A stretch of 31,620 nt of DNA from an uncultured Duncaniella sp. (GTDB taxonomy: Bacteria > Bacteroidota > Bacteroidia > Bacteroidales > Muribaculaceae), in the NCBI RefSeq assembly GCF_910578445.1, contig NZ_CAJTQC010000006.1, positions 100,716 to 132,335 on the forward strand, given 5' to 3'. The notes beneath the pieces are model-generated. The model had not been told where the DNA came from, made no database searches, and was given only the letters and a program-made list of their open reading frames with translations. This document shows, in pieces, positions 23,301 to 31,620 of the stretch. Position 1 is the stretch's first letter. The number at the start of each line of letters is the position of its first letter. A program made the translations under genes and the position numbers.

Positions 23301-23768
23301 ATGAAACGACTATTTATAGTAATGGCAACCTTATTAGCCCTGCGGCTGTGTGCCACGGCACAGTCGGGACTTGAAATCAGCCGTATTTTCGGGGGGAAAT
23401 ACAGTTCGGACCCTACCGTGACCGAAACAATAATGAGTGGCGACCAAAATTTCCTGCGCAGCCACAAACTCAGCACTTTCGCTACGTTCAAGGGCAACGC
23501 GGAGAAATATGAGCCTATCATCCAGCCTCTTGTATCGGCTGACGGAGCGCATGCCACCGCCCGCAACGTGCGCTATCGCGACGGAAAACTTCACTACGCG
23601 TTCTTCGTGCTCCCTCAGATAACATCTGAAGGGAAAAAACTTAACCGCTATCTCTACTATCTCAACAACGACAGAGCCAAGAAACCGACAGTCATGGTCA
23701 TCTATTTCGACGGGCCTATCAGCAACGCAAAAGCCGAGGCTCTCATAAAATCCATTATAAAGAAATAA
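23301..23768 (+). CDS. small secreted protein, possibly DUF6108-like
   Basis: The 155-residue product starts with a signal peptide (MKRLFIVMATLLALRLCATAQ); the ATG at 23301 is used because the longer frame adds 24 residues with no function. The mature part has a GGKYSSDPTVTETIMSG segment, an LSTFATFKGNA strand, a YRDGKLHYAFFVLP strand and a VMVIYFDGPIS strand. It resembles a short family found next to ECF sigma genes in Bacteroidales, which I associate with DUF6108 only from memory. It is expected in the periplasm. It sits 40 nt after the anti-sigma-like gene and 72 nt before the barrel gene, in the same direction. Confidence 0.75.
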   Translation: MKRLFIVMATLLALRLCATAQSGLEISRIFGGKYSSDPTVTETIMSGDQNFLRSHKLSTFATFKGNAEKYEPIIQPLVSADGAHATARNVRYRDGKLHYAFFVLPQITSEGKKLNRYLYYLNNDRAKKPTVMVIYFDGPISNAKAEALIKSIIKK

Positions 23769-23840
23769 TCAGAACCTACGGCAGACTCAAAATCACAGGT
23801 CATCATCAATACATAAAGTCAATTCAAACAAATTCACGAT

Positions 23841-24878
23841 ATGCTACGCAAACTCCTACTCACAGCTTCAATCATCTCTGCGACACTAACAGCAACCGCA
23901 CAGACCGACTCAACACAGAGCACACCATGCGACACTCTCCTCAATGCTTCGACAGCAAGCAGCATATATGTCATCTCATCGGCATCATCGACCGCCATAA
24001 CAATCAAAAACCTCAACGGAGGTCAGGACTCATTTTTCTACAACTCAGGAAATCAGAAAAAGACATATGGCTCGATAACACAGACACAAATCAATTACCC
24101 GGATATCAGCGACGTTGTCGTGTGCGAGACTCCCAACGATGTTAAAATTCGTTTTGTCAGCTCCGAAGGAGAACCCTTCTCCTACACTTTTACATTCGCC
24201 GACCCCGACAACCGCTCTATCAAATCATATATCGGAACAAAAGGCAGTGATTTCGGATTCACCATCTCCCGTAAGAAATCGACCAAATGGGATGTCATTT
24301 CCGACGGACTCGGATTCGGCTGGGGAACGCCTATAGACACCAATACCGACATGGATGTGTCGATGTGGAGAAGCACAGAATTCGTCTGGAACATGATTCT
24401 CGGCATCAAGATGACCCACCGCATCCACTCGCTTTCAATGGGTCTCGGCATCCACTGGCAGGAGCTCACCACTAAAGGCTCTAACTATTTCAGCAAAAGC
24501 AATGACGGAAAGATATCACTCATCCCCTTTGGAGAAGATCAGACAAGCGGTGAATCACGCATCAACCTTTTCAGCCTACAGATACCTCTGCTCTATGGAA
24601 TAAAGTTCGGACATAAACACTACTGTGGATTCAAATTCGGACCGGTACTCAACTTCAACACCGGAGCTCACATCGAGACAAAATACTCATCAAACGGAAG
24701 CGACTACAAAATCAAGACCGGCGACATCAACCAGCGCAGAGTGACATTTGACGGAATCGCAATGTTAAGTTACCGCGCCATCGGAATCTACGCGCGCTAT
24801 TCCCCGATGAAACGCCTCAACACCTCGACAGGTCTTGAATTCGGGACATTCTCGACTGGTATCATGCTCGGATTCTGA
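23841..24878 (+). CDS. outer-membrane beta-barrel protein
   Basis: The 345-residue protein has a signal peptide (MLRKLLLTASIISATLTATAQ), a Ser/Thr-rich N-terminal region (about 22-140) and a C-terminal half made of alternating strands and turns (TEFVWNMILGIKMTHRI, LSMGLGIHWQEL, FSLQIPLLYGIKFG, YCGFKFGPVLNFN, AIGIYARYSPM) ending in GTFSTGIMLGF. A terminal phenylalanine and this strand pattern are typical of PorT-like outer-membrane barrels. It is the last gene of the sigma-factor run and is likely a target or sensor of that system; this is inference. It ends shortly before a strong hairpin. Confidence 0.8.
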   Translation: MLRKLLLTASIISATLTATAQTDSTQSTPCDTLLNASTASSIYVISSASSTAITIKNLNGGQDSFFYNSGNQKKTYGSITQTQINYPDISDVVVCETPNDVKIRFVSSEGEPFSYTFTFADPDNRSIKSYIGTKGSDFGFTISRKKSTKWDVISDGLGFGWGTPIDTNTDMDVSMWRSTEFVWNMILGIKMTHRIHSLSMGLGIHWQELTTKGSNYFSKSNDGKISLIPFGEDQTSGESRINLFSLQIPLLYGIKFGHKHYCGFKFGPVLNFNTGAHIETKYSSNGSDYKIKTGDINQRRVTFDGIAMLSYRAIGIYARYSPMKRLNTSTGLEFGTFSTGIMLGF

Positions 24879-24896
24879 CAACAAAAAAACATAATA

Positions 24897-24935
24897 TAAA
24901 AAAACCGGGTCATCCACATCACGTGGATGACCCGG
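24897..24935 (-). terminator. strong intrinsic terminator of the SusCD operon
   Basis: A 13-bp perfect GC-rich stem (CCGGGTCATCCAC at 24905-24917 with 24923-24935) with a 5-nt loop is followed on the minus strand by eight Ts. It lies about 170 nt past the susD stop and also about 25 nt past the end of the convergent barrel gene, so it probably serves both. Confidence 0.9.
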
Positions 24936-25106
24936 CTCATTCTCATTTCGAACTTAACTTTCGTACTTACTAATAACGAAACGTAATTTAGACAAAAAAG
25001 TATGTTTCTGTTCTTACTTTAATCCGATTTGATTCATATAATCCAGCATAATCATTCAATTACATTTTATCATTTCTACTTTTCTATTATGTGTCTGTTG
25101 TCTAAA

Positions 25107-26525
25107 TTAATAATTCTGTGTCAAAGATTTGTTATGCTTTGTAGCATTCATCGGGAAGGGGAACACCCAGATTGGAGAATCAGGTGAAAGAGAGTAAGTC
25201 CCGAGCCCGAGCGAAGAGAGGTCGCGGACGATAGTAGTCTTATAGGCTTCCTCCGAGTTCCAGCGCTTACGGTCAAAGAAATTCTCGAAAGTCTTGATGA
25301 ACTCGAAACGCTTGCTGTCCTGAAGGAGCTTCATGGCATCAGCCTCGGTAAGACCGGTCTTTTCAGCATAGATTTCAGGATTTTCGATGCGAGAGGCACG
25401 AACCTTGTCAAGCTGAGTGAGACCTTCGGTGATTTTACCTGAGCGAATCAGACACTCAGCCTTGATGTAGTACATCGACTCTGAACGGAGTCCCCATACA
25501 TTCCAGCGGGCATCACCGATGTTTGACTGGAGAGACCCTTCAGGAACGGTCGGGTAAGGACTGCCCCAAGCAGGCTCCATATGCGGCTCTGCAAGATAAT
25601 ATTTGAACACATAGTCGTTGGGGTCAATGCAAGCCGCAACTTCGGGAGAAATCAAATAGCCATAAAAATCGCCAAGATTTGAATTATCCTGATAAATCAG
25701 ATAATAGTTGCTCGGACAGTTATAGTCGAGAACCCATTTTCCTGAATTTTTTACCGGCGAGCGGTCTTCAAGTCGGCTGTTAACCTTAAGAGCAAGTTCG
25801 GCATATTTGAGGGCTTCGTCATAGCGCTTCATCTGGAAAAGCACGCGAGCACGGACACCATAACCGAAGTCAAGACCGAAACGGCAGACGTTATCAACAC
25901 TGGACGGTATGAGCTTTGCAAGGACCTCATCAGAGCAGTCCTCAAGAATTCTTTCGTAAGTTTTCTTCAGATTGAGCTTTGTTTTCTCTTCGCCGGAATT
26001 GGTGTTGTCGACATAAGGCACACCACCGAGCTGCTCGGCTTTAGCTTCGTCATATTGCTGCGCATACAGACCGACAAGGAGAAAATGATACCATGCACGA
26101 CGCACACGCGCTTCGGCTACAATCTGGTCTTTTCTCTCAGATGTTCCACCGTCAGCACCGGGCACTTTTGAGATGACCGTGTTCATATAGTTTATTTTCT
26201 CATAGAGATTTGAATAGCGGTCATCTGAATCCGTAAGGTCAGCGCGGTCGATACTCTCATCGTATGTAAAATAAGCGTAACGGAGACTATTGTCATTATT
26301 GATATAGTCTGCGACACCATTCCAAGGGCGATAAGAGTTATTGCATATGACATCAAGATCAAAATAATCTCTACCGCTCCAGATGTAAGGCGCTCCGTTA
26401 AGAAGAGTTTCAAGTTCATCAACAGTGCTTAGCGTTGAATCACCATAAGGTTTTATATCAAGCTTGTCGTCACACGAAGTCATGAGTACGGCAAGTGACG
26501 CAAGTGTCAGAAATATTTTTTTCAT
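25107..26525 (-). CDS. SusD/RagB-family nutrient-binding lipoprotein
   Basis: SusD-like proteins sit on the cell surface as a lid over the SusC channel and bind the incoming glycan or peptide. The 472-residue protein has a lipoprotein signal peptide ending in LMTSC (acylated C18), then the SusD-type N-terminal region with DIKPYGDSTLSTVDELETLLNG, YSNLYEKINYMNTVISKVPG, and the TPR-like helix AEARVRRAWYHFLLVGLYAQQYD. The C-terminal part has RSESMYYIKAECLIRSGKITEGLTQLDKVRASR and KRFEFIKTFENFFDRKRWN, all family hallmarks. It follows SusC by 15 nt. The substrate is not shown; no glycoside hydrolase or peptidase gene is nearby in the window. Confidence 0.96.
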   Translation of the reverse strand: MKKIFLTLASLAVLMTSCDDKLDIKPYGDSTLSTVDELETLLNGAPYIWSGRDYFDLDVICNNSYRPWNGVADYINNDNSLRYAYFTYDESIDRADLTDSDDRYSNLYEKINYMNTVISKVPGADGGTSERKDQIVAEARVRRAWYHFLLVGLYAQQYDEAKAEQLGGVPYVDNTNSGEEKTKLNLKKTYERILEDCSDEVLAKLIPSSVDNVCRFGLDFGYGVRARVLFQMKRYDEALKYAELALKVNSRLEDRSPVKNSGKWVLDYNCPSNYYLIYQDNSNLGDFYGYLISPEVAACIDPNDYVFKYYLAEPHMEPAWGSPYPTVPEGSLQSNIGDARWNVWGLRSESMYYIKAECLIRSGKITEGLTQLDKVRASRIENPEIYAEKTGLTEADAMKLLQDSKRFEFIKTFENFFDRKRWNSEEAYKTTIVRDLSSLGLGTYSLSPDSPIWVFPFPMNATKHNKSLTQNY

Positions 26526-26540
26526 TGTTGTTGAGGCATT

Positions 26541-29500
26541 TTAGAGGTTGAACATAAGGCTCATAGTGTAGCTGCGGGGAGTCTTGTCCCTATGCGTACC
26601 GTTTGAAAGGAGATAGGCTTCGGGATCAATTCCCATGCTATTGCGCGCCCATGTCGCAATGTTGTTCATCTGCAGACGGATACGAAGATCATTGAGACCG
26701 ATTTTGTGGCAGAGTTTTGGATCGAAACTGTAGCTTAACACGAGGTTACGGAACTTCATATAGTCGGCATGCTTGACAGCGGTGTTACGGAGAGTGCCTA
26801 TTGAAATGTTGCTGCCGTTTTTGGTCGACATCCAGCCGTTAGCGGGGACTTCGTCGCCATTCCAGTAGCGGAGAAGGTCGCGAGAGAAAGCTGCATTACC
26901 GAAAGCGCCCTTGTAACCGGCTGTTCCGGCTGTCATGCTTGACCATGCATCGTTGTCAGTTCTCATATAGTGACCTCCATAGAAGGCAAACATTGCAGAT
27001 AGCGAGAAACCGTTCCAACGGATTTCGGGAGTCAGAGAGCCTGAGATTTTCGGGACAGTTGTGCCTGAGAAAATAACATCATCCATTGTGAAGGTCGAAC
27101 TTGAGGTCGAGGTTGTCTGCACTTCACCGTTTTTGTCATACCAACCGACGAAAATTGTGCCGTCCTTGTCAACCAGACCTGCATAGTCGATAGAGAAGAG
27201 TGAGTTTAGAGGATAACCCTTGTGATAGCTCATACCGAGGAATTCACTTGCAGAAGTCGGGTATCTGCGGAGATCTGTCACCTTATTATTATTGTAGGCG
27301 ATGTTGAATCCGAGACTGACAGCGATGTCATTGCGGCGACGTGCCTGCAGAATCTGACCGTCGAGCTGGAGTTCGACACCTGTATTAGTCATCTTGGCGC
27401 TGTTGATGGTCTGTGTGGTCCAGCCGGTTGTCGGGTCAAGTTCGGCAGATGTGAGGATATCAGAACCATTCTTGCGATAGAAATCGAATGTACCGGCGAG
27501 ACGATAACCTAAGAAAGCGAAATCAATACCTGCATTCCATGTTGCGGTCTTCTCCCAACGGAGCTGGTCATTCGGTGGAGTGTTAAGAGTTCCATAGAGA
27601 TTACCGAACTGGTTGGTAGCCATGCTTGCTGTAAGGTATGACGACACTGAGTTGTCGATATTACCGGTCAGACCATAGCTTGCACGGAACTTGAGTACGT
27701 TGAGCCAAGTGAACGGGCGGAGGAACTCTTCGTTGTGGATGTTCCATGAAGTACCGGCCGACCACAGCGGCTTGCCACGGAATTTCGGGTCTGTACCAAA
27801 CATGTCAGCTTTGTCGACACGATAGCTTCCGGAGATTGAATAGCGGCTGTCATACACGTAATTTCCGGTAAAGTAGTATGAATAATAACGGTGAAGGGTT
27901 TCGGATGTTTTGAATGTCACAGGCGCTCCGTAGGGAGTATAGTTTGAACCCATCACGCCGACAGTCGGTTTGTTGATGTACTCCCAGTTAGTAATCATGT
28001 TGAGGTTAGAGCTTGTCTGACGGTCATAGCCGTAATAGCCGCCCTGCTCCCATGAGGTATGAGTCTGACGATATTCAAAACCGGCAAGGAAATCAATAGC
28101 ATGTACTCCGAGGAACTCACGGTTATAGCGTGTCTGTGCTCGGAAAGTGTAATACTGACTTTGAGTGGTTCTTTCGGTAAGAGCGTCGCCATCGGGGATA
28201 TTGTGGATAGTCTTGTTGATGGTGACAGGATCTTTATAGAAGTGGTCGGGGTTTCCGTCCCATCCGGTGAAATCCCAATTGAAAGGATCGGGAGTATCGA
28301 CCCATTCGATCACAGAAGAAGTGGTGGTATAGCGATTGAAGAGGCTGCGCATGAACTGGGAGTCCTTGCTATACTGGGTAGTATTGCGTGAGAAGATGTC
28401 CTCATACTGGAACTGAGCCTGCGCAGTCCATCCCTTGACAGGGAGACGGAAAAGAGCCATGACATTAGTACGCACATTGGTATAGCGCGACTTGTCTGTA
28501 TTGTAGCCCCTTTCGATTTCATCGGCGACATTATAGGTCACATCCTTAAGTTCATATTCAGGATTTTTGAGCACTTCTTCACCGGGATAGATGTCGGCCT
28601 CCATTCGAGCGCGAGTCCCATCGGGATTATACATCGACTGGTACGCAAGGAATGAATTGATATTTCCGTAGCTGCCGAGGCTATGCCCCTTTGTACGGTT
28701 GTTGAGCACATTGATGCTGAAATTCATGTCCATCCACGAAGCAACCTTGAGATCACCAAGATATTTGAGAGAGAGCGACGAGGCATCGTAACCTTTTATG
28801 CCGCCGTTGTTGCCGTTCCAGTTGATAACGATGTTTGACGAAAGAGTGTTGCCGCTCACACGCAGAGCGAGATTGTATTGCTGCGAAACCTGAGTGCGGT
28901 CATGGACTTTCTGATACTCCTTGCGGTAGTCATTGCGGCTCCACTGGTCAAAAGTACGGTTCATTTCCTCGTCACTGATATTGCCACGATTGTTTTCAAG
29001 GAGAACACGCATCACCTGTGTAAGCTCGTTGGCCTTGCCTCGATCAAGCAGATTGAAATTATCCTCAATGCTCTTGGGATTGTTTTTGAGCATCGCATCG
29101 AAATTGTATTTTTCGAGCTGTATGAGGTCAGCAGCCGAAGCCCAGTTGTAATTGTCGTAATTCATCTTCTCGCTGATCTGAAGATCGGCGTTGAAGTCTA
29201 CACTGAGTTTCTGCGACTTGGCCTTTTTGCTTGTAATGACGATGACACCGTTTGAAGCACGTGCGCCATAGATTGAAGCGGCTGCCGCATCCTTAAGGAT
29301 AGTTATGTTCTCAATATCATAAGGATTGATGGTGTTCATGCCTCCTTCAATCGGAAGACCGTCGACAACCACAAGCGGAGACTCCTTGGCGTTAAACGTA
29401 CTCTTGCCTCGGATTGTAATAGCGTTCTCGTCGTTGGAGTTGGATTTGGGATCATAAACCACACCCGGGACTTTGCCCTCAAGGTTCGAGGTAATATCAC

Positions 29501-29960
29501 CGGTGTAACGCTTGTCCATATCCTCTGCGCGGATTATCTGATAAGAACCGGTAGCATTTTCACGCTTGATGTTCTGATAACCTGTCACAACCACTTCCTC
29601 CATCATATTGGGGATGGCCTCCATGTGGATACGGATATACTTGAAGTCTTTATCAACCTTGACCTGCTGAGTCTTCATTCCGACATAGGAGAATACAAGG
29701 GTGATATTAGGTTTCGAAGCTAAAAGGGTAAAATTGCCATCAACATCAGTTGACGTACCCTTGCTTGTGCCCTCAATCATAACTGTAACACCGGCAAGAG
29801 GCTCGCCAGTATCATCAAGCACTGTACCTGAGACTGTTTTATTCTCTATCTTGTTAATGTCGGCACTTACAGAGTTGGTCGCATTGCTTTGGGCATTGAG
29901 ACCCAAAGGCATCGTAAGCGACATCATTCCGGCAAATAGATATGTGATTGGTTTATTCAT
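26541..29960 (-). CDS. SusC/RagA-family TonB-linked outer-membrane transporter
   Basis: This 1139-residue protein imports large nutrients through the outer membrane using TonB energy. In order: signal peptide (1-24), carboxypeptidase-regulatory-like domain (about 40-115, KTVSGTVLDDTGEPLAGVTV), TonB box/plug region (EEVVVTGYQNI near 120-130, then LVVVDGLPIEG and ENITILKDAAAASIYGARASNGVIVITSK) and a long beta-barrel with a typical end (PRSYTMSLMFNL). No N-terminal anti-sigma-interacting (STN) extension is present, so it is not of the FecA-like signalling type. It lies between the thioredoxin-like gene (41 nt upstream) and SusD (15 nt downstream). Confidence 0.97.
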   Translation of the reverse strand: MNKPITYLFAGMMSLTMPLGLNAQSNATNSVSADINKIENKTVSGTVLDDTGEPLAGVTVMIEGTSKGTSTDVDGNFTLLASKPNITLVFSYVGMKTQQVKVDKDFKYIRIHMEAIPNMMEEVVVTGYQNIKRENATGSYQIIRAEDMDKRYTGDITSNLEGKVPGVVYDPKSNSNDENAITIRGKSTFNAKESPLVVVDGLPIEGGMNTINPYDIENITILKDAAAASIYGARASNGVIVITSKKAKSQKLSVDFNADLQISEKMNYDNYNWASAADLIQLEKYNFDAMLKNNPKSIEDNFNLLDRGKANELTQVMRVLLENNRGNISDEEMNRTFDQWSRNDYRKEYQKVHDRTQVSQQYNLALRVSGNTLSSNIVINWNGNNGGIKGYDASSLSLKYLGDLKVASWMDMNFSINVLNNRTKGHSLGSYGNINSFLAYQSMYNPDGTRARMEADIYPGEEVLKNPEYELKDVTYNVADEIERGYNTDKSRYTNVRTNVMALFRLPVKGWTAQAQFQYEDIFSRNTTQYSKDSQFMRSLFNRYTTTSSVIEWVDTPDPFNWDFTGWDGNPDHFYKDPVTINKTIHNIPDGDALTERTTQSQYYTFRAQTRYNREFLGVHAIDFLAGFEYRQTHTSWEQGGYYGYDRQTSSNLNMITNWEYINKPTVGVMGSNYTPYGAPVTFKTSETLHRYYSYYFTGNYVYDSRYSISGSYRVDKADMFGTDPKFRGKPLWSAGTSWNIHNEEFLRPFTWLNVLKFRASYGLTGNIDNSVSSYLTASMATNQFGNLYGTLNTPPNDQLRWEKTATWNAGIDFAFLGYRLAGTFDFYRKNGSDILTSAELDPTTGWTTQTINSAKMTNTGVELQLDGQILQARRRNDIAVSLGFNIAYNNNKVTDLRRYPTSASEFLGMSYHKGYPLNSLFSIDYAGLVDKDGTIFVGWYDKNGEVQTTSTSSSTFTMDDVIFSGTTVPKISGSLTPEIRWNGFSLSAMFAFYGGHYMRTDNDAWSSMTAGTAGYKGAFGNAAFSRDLLRYWNGDEVPANGWMSTKNGSNISIGTLRNTAVKHADYMKFRNLVLSYSFDPKLCHKIGLNDLRIRLQMNNIATWARNSMGIDPEAYLLSNGTHRDKTPRSYTMSLMFNL

Positions 29961-30001
29961 AATGTAAATTGGATAATGAACGGTTTATAGATCCATTGAC
30001 T

Positions 30002-31378
30002 TTATTTGTTTGATATCGCATCGTTGAGAATTGTGTCAATATCGGCATTTGACGGACGGGCGGCATCGATTGCTATAAATTTGCCGTCCTTGCCGATAAG
30101 GAGGAAACGTGGAATACCTGAAATACTCATTGCATTCATGAATTCATCACCCGAAGCCTTATCAAAAATATACTGTGGCCATGCCGGATTGTCGCGCTCA
30201 AGTTTCTTGAGCCATGCCTGACGGTTGTCGTCGCGGGAGATGCTGACAAAAGTGATGGCATCATTGCCTTTGAAACGTTCAACGAGCTTGTCCATATGAG
30301 GAATCTCACGGCAGCACGGGCCACACCATGTCGCCCAGATGTCAATGTAGACCACAGTCTTGCCGAGGAGTTCAGAAAGTTTGCACTTGCTTCCGTCGGG
30401 GGCAATGAGAATGGGGTCAGTAGGCACGGCATCACCATTGTTGACTTTCGGCTTCATACTCTCATAGACCTTAAGCAAATGCTCTCTGATTTTAGGAGCG
30501 CGTGAGAGCTGGGGCTCGACGGCTGCTAAAAAATCACGGACATCGTCATCAGACGGACGGTCCACCATCATATACATCGAGCCAAGTGAATTCCAAATAC
30601 TTTTTTTGTTAGCTTCATTTGTCAGCACGCTATCGACAGCAGCAAACTGGTTGATTATATAGTCTCTGACCGTATTACCTTTCATCGACCTGTGGATATC
30701 GGAAGAATTATACCAGTAATTCAGCGTGCCGGTGAGACGTGATATATCCGAATTCGGATCTATTCCGGCGATTATGGCCTCGGCCTGAGCCTTATGCTCG
30801 TCTGAATTGTCCATGCTCAAAAGCATCAGAAGCACCTGATTATAGTAAGAATCAGTCATGGCCGAATAGCGCGAACGCGCAGGCTCGCTGATAGCAGGCA
30901 GGAACGCCTTGGCTTTATCTCTCTCCGAGTTGAGTTTGTTAAGATAGTCGGCAAATACAAACGGGACATCGTGACTCGGTTTGTAATTCATAGGATAGAA
31001 AGCCTGCATGTAGGCATTGATAAATTTGTTTTCTGCAACATTGTCGCCACTGAAAGCAACCGAACGCCCATCAATATTCATGACAGTTGTCGACCCATTT
31101 TTCAGATATGCACCGAAAGGCTGTCCGCCGACATAGACCAGAGCCTCAACAGCATCGACAGGCAGCGTGCAGTCAATCGCAAAAGTTCCGTCGGGAGAAG
31201 TAGTGACTGTCTCGACATAATTGTCACCGTCATAATCATAGACGATGGTCACTTCTGACGGTTCAGAAACACTTAGTTTTCCTTTGAGCAAAGGCCCGCC
31301 ATCGGCTGCAAAGGCCTTTGTAGAAATAAGGCTGAAAAGAATGAGAACTGACAAAACTCTCATATACGAATTGAACAT
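30002..31378 (-). CDS. TlpA-like thioredoxin-fold lipoprotein or secreted protein
   Basis: The 458-residue protein has a signal peptide (to about residue 24), an N-terminal beta-rich domain (about 27-110) resembling the DUF4369-type domain found in Bacteroidetes TlpA proteins, a helical middle (about 115-310) and a C-terminal AhpC/TSA-thioredoxin domain with the redox motif WCGPC at 351-355, followed by a third cysteine (C356), and the cis-proline segment SISGIPRFLLIG. It should act in the periplasm as a thiol-disulfide reductase. It is the first gene of an operon with SusC and SusD. An alternative ATG lies five codons in (31363). Confidence 0.92.
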   Translation of the reverse strand: MFNSYMRVLSVLILFSLISTKAFAADGGPLLKGKLSVSEPSEVTIVYDYDGDNYVETVTTSPDGTFAIDCTLPVDAVEALVYVGGQPFGAYLKNGSTTVMNIDGRSVAFSGDNVAENKFINAYMQAFYPMNYKPSHDVPFVFADYLNKLNSERDKAKAFLPAISEPARSRYSAMTDSYYNQVLLMLLSMDNSDEHKAQAEAIIAGIDPNSDISRLTGTLNYWYNSSDIHRSMKGNTVRDYIINQFAAVDSVLTNEANKKSIWNSLGSMYMMVDRPSDDDVRDFLAAVEPQLSRAPKIREHLLKVYESMKPKVNNGDAVPTDPILIAPDGSKCKLSELLGKTVVYIDIWATWCGPCCREIPHMDKLVERFKGNDAITFVSISRDDNRQAWLKKLERDNPAWPQYIFDKASGDEFMNAMSISGIPRFLLIGKDGKFIAIDAARPSNADIDTILNDAISNK

Positions 31379-31427
31379 AAAAAAATACTATATTTGACAG
31401 GTTACTATTAAGTTCGGCTTTCCATCG

Positions 31428-31459
31428 CAAATATAGAATTATGGCCGTAAAACGACAAA
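31428..31459 (-). promoter_or_regulatory. promoter of the TlpA-SusC-SusD operon
   Basis: On the minus strand TTTG (31459-31456), 20 nt, TATATTTG (31435-31428); both boxes are exact. The ATG at 31378 follows after a ~40-nt leader. No other good promoter was seen ahead of SusC, so the three genes probably share this one. Confidence 0.75.
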
Positions 31460-31567
31460 ATTATTGTTTTCGGAATCGTAAAATTGAGATTTAAGGAATG
31501 TATTTTAACTAAATTACTTAAAATTACGTGAGTTCGATATAAGCAATAGACCATTCAACAATAACAC

Positions 31568-31602
31568 AATCAGCCATTTAGTTTTGCACTAAATGGCTGA
31601 TT
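31568..31602. terminator. terminator-like hairpin at the right edge
   Basis: A 14-bp perfect stem (AATCAGCCATTTAG at 31568-31581 with 31589-31602) and 7-nt loop. A short T-rich tract (TTTTCTT) overlaps and follows on the plus strand. No plus-strand gene precedes it in the window, so it more likely ends a minus-strand gene beyond the edge or a short unannotated RNA. The stretch 31460-31567 shows nothing else I can support. Confidence 0.5.
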
Positions 31603-31620
31603 TTCTTGGCATTCTCGCGA

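Overview
The window looks like a piece of a Bacteroidales chromosome. The evidence is a SusC/SusD pair, GLPGLI-family proteins, an LptB of Bacteroidetes type, carboxypeptidase-regulatory-like domains, and many promoters of the Bacteroidetes type (TTTG, about 19-20 nt, then TAnnTTTG). Gene content and codon style suggest a gut Muribaculaceae or close relative; that family-level placement is inference. I saw no rRNA, tRNA, CRISPR array or complete insertion sequence.

Layout. (1) 1-2625, minus strand, visibly AT-richer: two secreted GLPGLI proteins (the first cut by the window edge), preceded by two very small ORFs. A good promoter stands ahead of them, a ~63-bp sequence is repeated after two of the ORFs, and a perfect 18-bp inverted repeat and a three-copy 19-bp tandem repeat separate the block from serB. 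(2) 2626-3855, minus: serB. (3) 4134-7328, plus: a small membrane protein followed by menB-menC-menE, the middle of menaquinone synthesis; menF and menD are not here. (4) 7411-11091, plus: a GT4 glycosyltransferase overlapping a flippase-like membrane protein, then an NfeD-type membrane serine protease. (5) 11280-13646: gdhA (minus) divergent from an EFR1-type flavodoxin/ferredoxin protein (plus). (6) 13771-18822, minus: a CBM9-like protein, a LysE-family exporter, a large WG-repeat secreted protein, lptB and udk. (7) 18944-20158, minus: a stand-alone tyrosine recombinase. (8) 20404-21881, plus: a PAP2 phosphatase with a barrel-like C-terminal half and a FlaR-like P-loop kinase. (9) 22233-24878, plus: an ECF sigma factor, a translationally coupled single-TM (anti-sigma-like) protein, a small secreted protein and an outer-membrane barrel protein. 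(10) 25107-31378, minus: a nutrient-uptake operon in the order TlpA-like thioredoxin protein, SusC, SusD, with a clear promoter and a strong terminator.

Most genes are ordinary housekeeping genes. The parts most worth a second look are the GLPGLI/small-ORF operon at the left edge with its duplicated intergenic element, the sigma/anti-sigma/envelope operon, the solitary recombinase, the PAP2-barrel fusion, and the TlpA-first SusCD operon. Several starts were moved from the longest open frame because promoters or signal peptides fit a shorter product; the reasons are given per gene.
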